A stretch of 10,771 nucleotides of DNA from the NCBI GenBank assembly GCA_007119405.1, contig SKPT01000361.1:1-10771 (forward strand). Reading direction: 5' to 3'. A program made the position numbers and the translations under genes. The notes below the pieces were generated by a model, which saw nothing but the letters and a program-made list of their open reading frames with translations, searched no databases and was not told where the DNA came from. Shown here one piece after another: positions 5,056 to 10,771 of the stretch (position 1 is its first letter; the number at the start of each line of letters is the position of its first letter). Source of the stretch: Phycisphaeraceae bacterium (GTDB taxonomy: Bacteria > Planctomycetota > Phycisphaerae > Phycisphaerales > Phycisphaeraceae).

Positions 5056-7869
5056 TCACCCGGTCGTGCGCAGCCCCGCCGCCACGCCCTGGACGCTCAT
5101 GCGCAGCGGCGTGCGCAGCGCCTCGACCTGCGCGTCGTCCGTCGCCGCGTGCAGCCGCCTCAGCAGCTCGATCTGGATGAAGTTGAGCTGGTCCACATAC
5201 GGGTTGCGCACCGCCACGGAGCGGTGCAGCCAGGGCATGTCCGCCAGCAGCTCCGTGCGATCGGTGATGCGCAGCACCGCCTGCTTCGTGCGCTCGTACT
5301 CGTCGCAGATCATTTCCGCGATGCGCCGGCCGGCCTCGCCCGGCAGCAGCTCGGCGTAGTGGCGCACGATCTCGGTGTCGCACTTGGCCAGGGCCAGCTC
5401 GGCGTTGTCGATCACGGCCTTGAAGAACGGCCAGTCGCGGTACATCCGGGCCAGCGTCGCCCAGCCGTCGGCCTGCTCGGCGAGCATCGTCAGCCCCGTG
5501 CCCAGGCCGTAGAACGCCGTGAGCACGTGCCGGTTCTGCGTCCAGGCGAAGGTGTAGGGGATCGCGCGCAGGTCTTCGAGCGTGCGCCTGGACTGCCGTC
5601 GGCTCGGGCGCGACCCGATGGGCAGGGACTCGATGATCTCGATCGGGCTGGCGTGCTGGAAGTAGTCCAGGAAGGCCGGGTCGTCCACGAGCTGACGATA
5701 GGCGTGGCGCGCCTCGGCCGCGGCGGCCGCGACGGCCTGGGTCCAGTTGGCGGGGGCGGCTTCGCCCGGGGCGGCGCTGACCAGCATCGTCGCCCAGGTC
5801 ACCTGCTCCAGGTGGCGATGGGCGATGTAGGGGTTGTCATAGCGCTCGGCAAGCACCTCGCCCTGCTCGGTGATGCGGATGTGGCCTTGGACCGAGTCGG
5901 CGGGGAGGGAGAGGATGCCCCGCGCCGCCGGGCCGCCGCCCCGGCCCAGCGCGCCGCCGCGGCCGTGGAAGAAGCTGACGCGAATGCCGTGGGCGTGGGC
6001 GGTCTGGGTCAGGCGGCGCTGGGCCTCGTACAGGTGCCAGTTGGCCGCGAGGTAGCCGCCGTCCTTGGTCGAGTCGGAGTAGCCGATCATGCATACCTGG
6101 TGCTCGCCCGTCGCGGCCAGATGCTCGCGGTAGGGGGGGCAGGCCAGCAGGGCGTCGAGCGTCTCGGGGGCGTGCGCCAGGTCGTCGATGGTCTCGAAAA
6201 GCGGGACGATGGGCAGGCGCGGCGCGTCGTGGCCAGCCCAGGCGGCGGCGGCGTGGCCCAGCCAGAGCATGGTCAGCACGTCGCTGGGCTGGTGCGTCAT
6301 GGAGGCGATGAGCATGCCCAGGCAGCGCGGGCCGAACGACTCGAGCGCGCGGCCCAGGAGCACGAAGAGCTCGAAGGTCTCGCGGGCCTCGTCGCCGACG
6401 CCGGCCGGGTCGAACTGCCGGGCGCGCTCGGGGTCGACCGGTTCGCCGAGCAGGCGCTGCTTGTCCGCCTCGTCGAGCTGGGCGAAGTCTCTTGGCAGGC
6501 CGAAGTGCGGCCCCAGCTCCGCCACGACGCTTTGCAGGCGACGCGCGTCCTCGCGGATGTCCAGCCGCGCCATGTGCAGCCCGAAGGCCGCGGCCCGGTC
6601 CTGCCAGTCGCGCAGCTCGCCGTCGGCCAGCAGCTCATGCCCGGCCGCCCGCAGGCTGCGCTCGATGATCGCCAGATCCTGCTCGAACTCGGCGGCATCG
6701 GTGTAGCCGCCCTCGGGCACCGCGCCATCGGGCTCGGCCTCGGCCGCGCGGCGCAGGCGGTAGGCGATCACCGCCAGCCAGTGGCGGTAAGGCTCGTTGG
6801 GGTTGAGCTGCTCGATCACGCGCTCGGGCGGGCTCCAGCGCCGGCGGGCCTCGGCCAGGGCCGCGTGCAGCTCGTCGCTGGCGGCGTGGTAGTGCTCGGA
6901 GATGCTCAGCATCGAGGCGATGCGCTGGCACGCGGCCAGGTGCCTGTTCAAGGCCGTGCGCCGCAGCAGCGTCAGCGTGCGGCGCGAAACGTCGCAGGTG
7001 ACGTTGGGGTTGCCGTCGCGATCCCCGCCGATCCACGAGCCGAAGCGCAGGAACGTCGGCAGGCGGAAGGCGTATCCCGGCCAGTGCTGCGCCAGGCCGG
7101 TGCGCATCGCGCGGTAGAGCCAGGGCGTGATCTGCCAGAGCGAGTCGACGGCATACAGGCTGCGGCGGACCTCCTCGAGCACGGTCGGCCGACGCGGGTG
7201 CAAGGGCTCGGTCTCCCACAGGCACGCCAGGTCCGCCTGCATGCGCGCCACCAGCCGCTCGCGCTCGCGCGGCAGCAGGTCCGGGCGCTCCAGCTCGATC
7301 AGGTCCTGCCGCAGCCGGCTGAGCGTGTTGCGCACGGTGGAGCGCTTGGCCTCGGTGGGGTGGGCGGTGAGCACGAGCTCGATGTCGAGCTGATCGAGCA
7401 GGCTCTGGGTCTGCTCGGCGGTGAAGCCGCGCCGGGCAAGCGACGCCATCGCCGCGGCGATGGACTCGGGCTGCGGGGCCGGGTCCAGCTCGCGCTCGCG
7501 CTGGCGCAGCACGCGGATGCGGTGGCGGTCCTCGGCCAGGTTGGCCAGATCGAAAAAGCAGATGAGCGCCCGGATGACGTCGCGCAGCGGCTCGAGCTCC
7601 AGGGAGCGGATCGTCGCCCGCAGCTTCTCGTCGGCCTGGGCGTCGCCGGCGCGGCGGCGCTTGGACAGCCGGCGCACCTCCTCCACGAGCTGGTAAAGCT
7701 GCATCGAGCCGTGACGCTTGAGCACCTCGCCCAGCTCGAACCCGAGCATGCGCACGTCCTGGCGCAGCGGCTGATCGCCTCCGCCCCCCGCCAGGCCCGG
7801 CGCGTCGTCGTCCAGCCCGTCGTCGACCATCGACGCCAGCGGTGATGTCGATTCCTGCTCTGTCGTCAT
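5056..7869 (-). CDS. ppc: Phosphoenolpyruvate carboxylase
   Basis: 937 residues, somewhat longer than the E. coli enzyme (883), mainly through an acidic/Gly-rich N-terminus of ~38 residues. It carboxylates PEP with bicarbonate to oxaloacetate, replenishing the TCA cycle in the cytoplasm. Hallmarks are TAHPTE (168-173, catalytic H170), GSWIGGDRDGNPNVT (277-291), DIR with R439, the YSDSTKDGG loop (597-605), FFHGRGGALGRGG (633-645; H635, R637, R643), GSRPSRR (752-758), R768, and FAWTQNR (774-780). By alignment with E. coli numbering, the aspartate-inhibitor residues R587, K773 and R832 are kept (R643, K829, R888), but N881 in the terminal RNTG is Thr (T935, ending LRTTG). The start ATG has AAGG 7 nt upstream. 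The gene is monocistronic in appearance and divergent from the SMP-30 gene. Confidence 0.97.
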   Translation of the reverse strand: MTTEQESTSPLASMVDDGLDDDAPGLAGGGGDQPLRQDVRMLGFELGEVLKRHGSMQLYQLVEEVRRLSKRRRAGDAQADEKLRATIRSLELEPLRDVIRALICFFDLANLAEDRHRIRVLRQRERELDPAPQPESIAAAMASLARRGFTAEQTQSLLDQLDIELVLTAHPTEAKRSTVRNTLSRLRQDLIELERPDLLPRERERLVARMQADLACLWETEPLHPRRPTVLEEVRRSLYAVDSLWQITPWLYRAMRTGLAQHWPGYAFRLPTFLRFGSWIGGDRDGNPNVTCDVSRRTLTLLRRTALNRHLAACQRIASMLSISEHYHAASDELHAALAEARRRWSPPERVIEQLNPNEPYRHWLAVIAYRLRRAAEAEPDGAVPEGGYTDAAEFEQDLAIIERSLRAAGHELLADGELRDWQDRAAAFGLHMARLDIREDARRLQSVVAELGPHFGLPRDFAQLDEADKQRLLGEPVDPERARQFDPAGVGDEARETFELFVLLGRALESFGPRCLGMLIASMTHQPSDVLTMLWLGHAAAAWAGHDAPRLPIVPLFETIDDLAHAPETLDALLACPPYREHLAATGEHQVCMIGYSDSTKDGGYLAANWHLYEAQRRLTQTAHAHGIRVSFFHGRGGALGRGGGPAARGILSLPADSVQGHIRITEQGEVLAERYDNPYIAHRHLEQVTWATMLVSAAPGEAAPANWTQAVAAAAAEARHAYRQLVDDPAFLDYFQHASPIEIIESLPIGSRPSRRQSRRTLEDLRAIPYTFAWTQNRHVLTAFYGLGTGLTMLAEQADGWATLARMYRDWPFFKAVIDNAELALAKCDTEIVRHYAELLPGEAGRRIAEMICDEYERTKQAVLRITDRTELLADMPWLHRSVAVRNPYVDQLNFIQIELLRRLHAATDDAQVEALRTPLRMSVQGVAAGLRTTG

Positions 7870-7913
7870 GCCCTGACCTTATGCATCGGCTCGCTCCGGG
7901 CCCAGCGGCGGAC

Positions 7914-7919
7914 ATGATA
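7914..7919 (-). promoter_or_regulatory. ppc: Possible -10 box of ppc
   Basis: TATCAT on the minus strand matches TATAAT at 5 of 6 and would give a leader of ~38 nt to the ppc ATG. No good -35 box lies 16-18 nt upstream, so the call is weak. Confidence 0.3.
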
Positions 7920-7967
7920 ACGGCGCATCGCCGCCCGCCTTGCGGCATGGGCACCGCCATAACCCCG

Positions 7968-7982
7968 CCTCCCGCCGGGAGG
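7968..7982. repeat. Short GC-rich hairpin
   Basis: CCTCCC-GCC-GGGAGG, a 6-bp stem followed by a G-rich run (GGGGCAGGGGGAGGG). It resembles the small repeats found between genes in many GC-rich bacteria. It lies upstream of the ppc -10 candidate. Confidence 0.45.
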
Positions 7983-8036
7983 GGCAGGGGGAGGGTGCGC
8001 CCTGCTGCCTTGCGTGCCCGGCTGACGCCTGCCCGT

Positions 8037-8063
8037 TAGCCGCCGCCGCCCGGGCGGCGGCTA
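8037..8063. repeat. GCCGCC palindrome
   Basis: TAGCCGCCGCC and GGCGGCGGCTA form an 11-bp perfect stem around 5 nt. Shifted by one register, 8042-8061 is a perfect 20-bp palindrome. It is distinct in sequence from the neighbouring elements. Confidence 0.6.
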
Positions 8064-8101
8064 CCTGCTCACCGGAAGGCGAAAGCGCGCCGCGTCCGGA
8101 G

Positions 8102-8192
8102 GTAGGGTGGGTAGAGCGCAGCGAAACCCACCACGAACATCGGTGATTTTTACCACCTCGTGGTGGGTTTCGCTTCGCTCTACCCACCCTGC
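8102..8192. repeat. Long inverted-repeat element, copy 1
   Basis: Arms at 8102-8136 and 8158-8192 (35 bp each) pair with two mismatches around a 21-nt centre. The arm starts GTAGGGTGGGTAGAG and ends ACCCACCACGA. The left arm has GCGCAGCG and the right arm has the GCGAAGCG version, and copy 2 keeps the same difference, so the element has a polarity. No clear target-site duplication is visible. It lies 98 bp upstream of the SMP-30 start. Confidence 0.85.
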
Positions 8193-8276
8193 ATCAAGGC
8201 CGGCAACGCGCTTCATCCGGCCGGAAGTCAGTAACGCGGACGCCGCGCCGTTACACTCACCGCACCGCCGAGCAAC

Positions 8277-8281
8277 AGGAG
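8277..8281 (+). promoter_or_regulatory. Ribosome binding site of the SMP-30 gene
   Basis: AGGAG lies 8 nt before the ATG at 8290. It decides this start over an in-frame ATG at 8107 that lies inside the repeat element. Confidence 0.75.
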
Positions 8282-8289
8282 CCCCCGCC

Positions 8290-9162
8290 ATGCCCATCGA
8301 CACCAGCGTCGAACTCATCGCCGACTACGCCTGCCACTGCGGCGAGAACCCGCTCTGGCATCGCACGCAGAAGCGCCTCTACTGGACCGACATCCCCACC
8401 GGCCGGCTGTTCTGGTACGACCCGGCCACCGGCGAGCACCAACAGTGCTACGAGGGCCCGCAGGTCGGCGGCTTCACCTTCCAGGCCGACGGTTCGCTGC
8501 TGCTGTTCCGTGAGCGCTGCAACGTCGTCGTCTGGGCCGACGGCCGGGAGCAGCGCACCGTCATCGACGAGATCTCCGACGAAGTCACCACCCGCTTCAA
8601 CGACGTCATGGCCGACCCCAAGGGCCGCGTCTTCGCCGGCACCATGCCCACGAAGGAGCGACTGGGGCGGCTGTATCGCATCGACACCGACGGCAGCCAC
8701 CACCTGCTGCTGGAGGACATCGGCTGCGCCAACGGCATGGGGTTCACGCTCGACGGCCAGCAGATGTACTTCACCGACACGCGCGCCAAGACCATCTGGA
8801 TCTTCGTCTACGACGAAGCCAGCGGCGCGATCACCAACCAGCGGGCCGCCGTCAGGACCGACAATGAAGCCGGCGGCCCCGACGGCATGGCCGTCGACGC
8901 CGAGGGGTGCATCTGGTCGGCCAAGTTCGGCGGCCACGGGATCGACCGCTACAGCCCCCAAGGCGAGCACATCGGCCGCCTCGACTTGCCCGCCGAGCAG
9001 ATCACCAGCCTCATCTTCGCCGGCGACGCGCTGGACGAGCTCTACATCACCAGCGCCGGCGGGGCGGACAAGGCCCGGCGCGGCGAACATGCCGGCGGGC
9101 TGTTCCGCGCCCGCCCGGGTGTGCGAGGCCGGGCCGAGCACGACTCGCGCGTGGGGTTGTGA
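8290..9162 (+). CDS. SMP-30/gluconolactonase/LRE-like protein (metal-dependent sugar lactonase)
   Basis: 290 residues, the usual size for the family, with no signal peptide, so cytoplasmic. These six-bladed propellers hydrolyse sugar acid lactones such as gluconolactone using one divalent metal. The metal and substrate residues are present: E19 in GENPLW, N104 in RFND, N148 in ANGMG and D198 in GPDGMAVD, matching E18, N103, N154 and D204 of human SMP-30. Further family signatures are YWTDIPTGRLFWYDP (31-45), the stretch 112-118 (GRVFAGT) and MYFTDT (159-164). The exact sugar is unknown. The C-terminus (residues 275-290) is Arg/Gly-rich and looks degenerate compared with the tidy propeller. 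The gene stands alone, divergent from ppc and convergent with the DUF4126 gene, and is bracketed by inverted copies of the long repeat element. Confidence 0.92.
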   Translation: MPIDTSVELIADYACHCGENPLWHRTQKRLYWTDIPTGRLFWYDPATGEHQQCYEGPQVGGFTFQADGSLLLFRERCNVVVWADGREQRTVIDEISDEVTTRFNDVMADPKGRVFAGTMPTKERLGRLYRIDTDGSHHLLLEDIGCANGMGFTLDGQQMYFTDTRAKTIWIFVYDEASGAITNQRAAVRTDNEAGGPDGMAVDAEGCIWSAKFGGHGIDRYSPQGEHIGRLDLPAEQITSLIFAGDALDELYITSAGGADKARRGEHAGGLFRARPGVRGRAEHDSRVGL

Positions 9163-9196
9163 TGCGGCTTCAAGCGGTTGGGCCTGGGGTGCCACG

Positions 9197-9339
9197 CAAC
9201 GCCGTGAACTCTGGTTGTAGGGTGGGTAGAGCGAAGCGAAACCCACCAGTCTTGCCGTGGATCCACGACGTTCGTGGTGGGTTTCGCTGCGCTCTACCCA
9301 CCCTACGGCCGAGTTCCGGCCGCAAAGTTCACGGCGTTG
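9197..9339. repeat. Long inverted-repeat element, copy 2, nested inside an outer 14-bp inverted repeat
   Basis: The core is 9217-9306: 32-bp arms (9217-9248 and 9275-9306) with one mismatch around a 26-nt centre that itself contains the palindrome CGTGGATCCACG. Read in reverse complement, its first 37 bp are identical to the start of copy 1, so it has the opposite orientation. Outside it, CAACGCCGTGAACT (9197-9210) and its exact complement (9326-9339) form a second, outer inverted repeat. The right outer arm contains the stop codon of the DUF4126 gene. The element lies between two convergent genes and its hairpin could end transcription from both sides. Confidence 0.85.
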
Positions 9340-9931
9340 AGTGGTCCCCCCAGCCGCGGCGAAGCGCGCGGCGTCGCCGGCCGCGCCGCGCCACGCGCCA
9401 CATCAGCACCAGCAGCGCCACGAGCAGCAGGATCGCCAGCACGGGGATGAAGATCGCCAGCGTGGACATGACGGCGGAGGCCCCGGCCTCGGCGGTCGAC
9501 ACGGCCGGGTTGGCCACGCCGGCGGTGGTGAGTGTGGACGCGGCCCGGGTCGCGACCGTGGTCAACTGCACCGTCGCCGCGCTGCCCCCGCCGGCGATCA
9601 GGCCCAGGGCCCAGCGCAGCAGCGGGTCGACGTCGGTGAGCACGGAGGCGGTAAGGACGGTGCCGGCGATGATGGCGGCGGGCGTGGCGAGGCTGTCCAG
9701 GGCGTTGTCGAGCCAGGGCACGTAATAGCCGCCCAGCTCCAGCACGGTGGCCGTGGCCAGAGCGAGCAGCGCCGGCGTCGAGGCCAGCCATTGCAGGTTC
9801 TCGGCCAGGGGGAGGTACTCGGCGCGGGCGGCCAGGCCCAGCGCGAGCAGGGGCACGAAGACGCGGAAGCCCGCGGCGGCGGCGAGGCCGATGCCCACCG
9901 CCAGGGTGATCGCCAGCTCGATGGCGTCCAT
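9329..9931 (-). CDS. DUF4126 domain integral membrane protein
   Basis: 200 residues with about five hydrophobic helices (roughly 5-33, 50-68, 82-100, 104-122, 153-178) and a strongly basic cytoplasmic tail (179-192). The N-terminal AGFRVFVPLLALGLAAR and the middle ELGGYYVPWLDNALDSLATP are what I recognise as the DUF4126 pattern. The function of the family is not known, and an enzymatic role is not suggested by any visible catalytic motif. The ATG at 9931 was chosen because the helix-rich domain begins there; only a poor GGGG ribosome site precedes it, and the upstream in-frame extension is low-complexity. It follows the CxxC protein gene by 64 bp on the same strand, so the two may form an operon. 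Its stop codon lies inside an arm of an inverted repeat. Confidence 0.8.
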   Translation of the reverse strand: MDAIELAITLAVGIGLAAAAGFRVFVPLLALGLAARAEYLPLAENLQWLASTPALLALATATVLELGGYYVPWLDNALDSLATPAAIIAGTVLTASVLTDVDPLLRWALGLIAGGGSAATVQLTTVATRAASTLTTAGVANPAVSTAEAGASAVMSTLAIFIPVLAILLLVALLVLMWRVARRGRRRRALRRGWGDHSTP

Positions 9932-9964
9932 GCTCGGACCCCGGTGGCGAAGCCCGGTCGGCCA

Positions 9965-9989
9965 GGCCCGCCCCACGTGCGGGCGGGCC
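9965..9989. repeat. GC hairpin between the CxxC and DUF4126 genes
   Basis: GGCCCGCCC and GGGCGGGCC form a perfect 9-bp stem around a 7-nt loop, just after the stop of the CxxC gene. There is no T tract, so it may weaken rather than end transcription into the DUF4126 gene. Confidence 0.5.
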
Positions 9990-9995
9990 GCGGCG

Positions 9996-10541
9996 TCAGG
10001 GCCGGCAGAATTGGCGCTGGACGTTGGGGCCGCAGCGCTCGGCGGCGCGGGCGGTGATATCGGCGCCCGGGCCGCTTTCCATCGGCACCCAGCGGTCGCC
10101 ATCGACGGCGCGGATCTCGGTGCCCTCGTGCTGAACGCGCATGAGCTCGTACTCGTCGTCGGGCTCAACCTCGCCGGCGAGCACGGCGCGGGCGCGCTCC
10201 GGCCAGCGCTCGAAGTAGGCGATGAACGCGTCGGTCTGCTGCTCGAGTTCCTCCGCGCTCAGGCCGCGGATGTCCCGCGCCCGGGGGCATTCGCCGCAGG
10301 CGAAGACGTAGGCGCGCACGCCCTCGCGTTCGCCCGAGGGCCCGACGACCGGCGGGTAATTCTCCAGGTCATGCAGGAACAGCTCATCGCTGGCCAGGTC
10401 GTAGAAGTAGGCGTCGCCGACCATCCCGCGCTGACCGCTGGCGTTGTTCCAGACGATCACGCCCAGCGCCACGCAAAGCAGCACCACGGCGGCGGCCGTG
10501 GCGGCGGCCGAGTTGTTGTTGACCCATTCGCGTACGCTCAT
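9996..10541 (-). CDS. Conserved-looking single-pass membrane protein with CxxC motif, function unknown
   Basis: 181 residues. A short N-terminus (MSVREWVNNNSA) is followed by one membrane helix (about 12-31), then a soluble domain of ~145 residues, probably on the outer side of the membrane. That domain begins with GDAYFYDLASDELFLHD (42-58), has ACGEC (81-85, Cys 82 and 85) and ends with two more cysteines (C170, C179). Four soluble cysteines could bind a metal or form disulfides. The 'short N-terminus, one helix, FYDL...ELF, CGxC' pattern reminds me of small proteins common in Phycisphaerae, but I cannot name a family. The ATG has AGGA 8 nt upstream. The DUF4126 gene follows after 64 bp on the same strand. 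Confidence 0.75.
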   Translation of the reverse strand: MSVREWVNNNSAAATAAAVVLLCVALGVIVWNNASGQRGMVGDAYFYDLASDELFLHDLENYPPVVGPSGEREGVRAYVFACGECPRARDIRGLSAEELEQQTDAFIAYFERWPERARAVLAGEVEPDDEYELMRVQHEGTEIRAVDGDRWVPMESGPGADITARAAERCGPNVQRQFCRP

Positions 10542-10561
10542 GTGACACGTCCTTTCTCAAG

Positions 10562-10578
10562 GGCCCGGGGCCCGGGCC
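10562..10578. repeat. GGCCCGGG/CCCGGGCC palindrome upstream of the CxxC gene
   Basis: Two 8-bp arms around a single G, ending 9 bp from the ribosome binding site of the CxxC gene (AGGA, about 10550-10553). It could be an operator or a leader hairpin. Confidence 0.45.
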
Positions 10579-10635
10579 AACCGCCATCCAGAGCCGGTGA
10601 AATGCTCGGGCCGACCCAGTTTAACGCAACCGGGG

Positions 10636-10657
10636 CCCGGCCACAAAACCGGCCGGG
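10636..10657 (-). terminator. Possible terminator hairpin of the right-edge gene
   Basis: CCCGGCC and GGCCGGG pair as a 7-bp stem around 8 nt, starting 1 nt after the stop of the gene at the right edge. The loop holds TTTT on the transcribed strand, but no T tract follows, so termination is uncertain. Confidence 0.35.
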
Positions 10658-10658
10658 G

Positions 10659-10771
10659 CTAGTGCGGCGGCATCAGGTACATCACCCGCGGGCTCTGCAG
10701 CTCCAGCAGCCAGTCCCGGACGCGGCCGGGGCTCAAGTCCGGCCCCGCCCCGCCACCCGCCGCGCCGCCCC
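10659..10771 (-). CDS. C-terminal tail of an unidentified protein (gene continues past right edge)
   Basis: Only the last 36 residues are visible: a Gly/Ala-rich linker (GGAAGGGAGP), then an amphipathic segment SPGRVRDWLLELQS and the end PRVMYLMPPH before a TAG stop. Codon use fits a coding region and a hairpin follows the stop. The fragment is too short to identify. It lies ~118 bp upstream of the CxxC gene on the same strand. Confidence 0.5.
   Translation of the reverse strand, partial: GGAAGGGAGPDLSPGRVRDWLLELQSPRVMYLMPPH

Larger units (their letters stand above)
7870..8289. other. Divergent ppc / SMP-30 intergenic region packed with palindromes
   Basis: These 420 bp contain no supported gene. 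They hold the possible ppc -10 box, three different palindromic elements (7968-7982, 8037-8063, 8102-8192) and the SMP-30 ribosome binding site. Only 8193-8276 remains for the SMP-30 promoter. TACACT at 8252-8257 is a passable -10, but no convincing -35 accompanies it. Confidence 0.7.

Noticed and set aside
4978..7845. A 955-codon plus-strand open frame opposite ppc
   Set aside because: It is a GC-driven shadow: the minus strand encodes a full PEP carboxylase with every motif, while the plus-strand product is a Gln/Arg/Ala/Val-rich string with no recognisable domain or ribosome site.
8102..8192. Standard insertion sequence or MITE with target duplication
   Set aside because: There is no transposase and no convincing flanking duplication at either intact copy, so it is reported only as an inverted-repeat element.
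8107..8289. Upstream ATG extension of the SMP-30 gene
   Set aside because: The extension translates the long repeat element and has no ribosome site; AGGAG precedes the ATG at 8290, where the family alignment begins.
1..10771. A defence system, prophage, secondary-metabolite cluster, tRNA or rRNA gene
   Set aside because: None of the supported genes belongs to such systems and no cloverleaf or rRNA-like stretch was seen on either strand.

Overview
The window is very GC-rich and almost fully coding apart from palindrome-rich intergenic gaps. Two secreted proteins end in PEP-CTERM sorting tails, and an ASPIC/UnbV propeller, a DUF4126 membrane protein and a single-pass CxxC protein of planctomycete style are also present. 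This combination suggests a member of the Planctomycetota, probably class Phycisphaerae. That is an inference from gene content; no rRNA or tRNA gene is present to anchor it.

Left block (1-3332, minus strand): a two-gene operon behind a sigma70-like promoter. It encodes a secreted seven-loop FG-GAP/ASPIC-UnbV protein and, joined to it by a TGATG stop/start overlap, a secreted vanadium-dependent haloperoxidase/acid phosphatase whose C-terminus runs off the left edge. Both have a signal peptide and a PEP-CTERM tail, so both are probably exported and sorted by an exosortase to the same place. Next (3354-4697, minus) is a 12-helix MFS transporter with its own strong promoter, which fixes its start at a GTG.

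Middle block (5056-7869, minus): a complete phosphoenolpyruvate carboxylase (ppc), the anaplerotic enzyme making oxaloacetate. All catalytic motifs are intact, but the normally invariant Asn in the C-terminal inhibitor site is Thr.

Right block: a plus-strand SMP-30/gluconolactonase-type lactonase (8290-9162) stands alone, divergent from ppc and convergent with the next gene. Then, on the minus strand, come a DUF4126 membrane protein (9329-9931), a single-TM CxxC protein (9996-10541) and the 3' tail of another gene at the right edge.

Intergenic DNA is the most unusual part. A ~91-bp asymmetric long inverted-repeat element occurs twice in opposite orientations, bracketing the SMP-30 gene, and a third, disrupted copy lies between ppc and the MFS gene. 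Around these are a pair of oppositely oriented bulged hairpins (REP/BIME-like) and several other perfect palindromes. No transposase, CRISPR array, tRNA or rRNA gene was seen.
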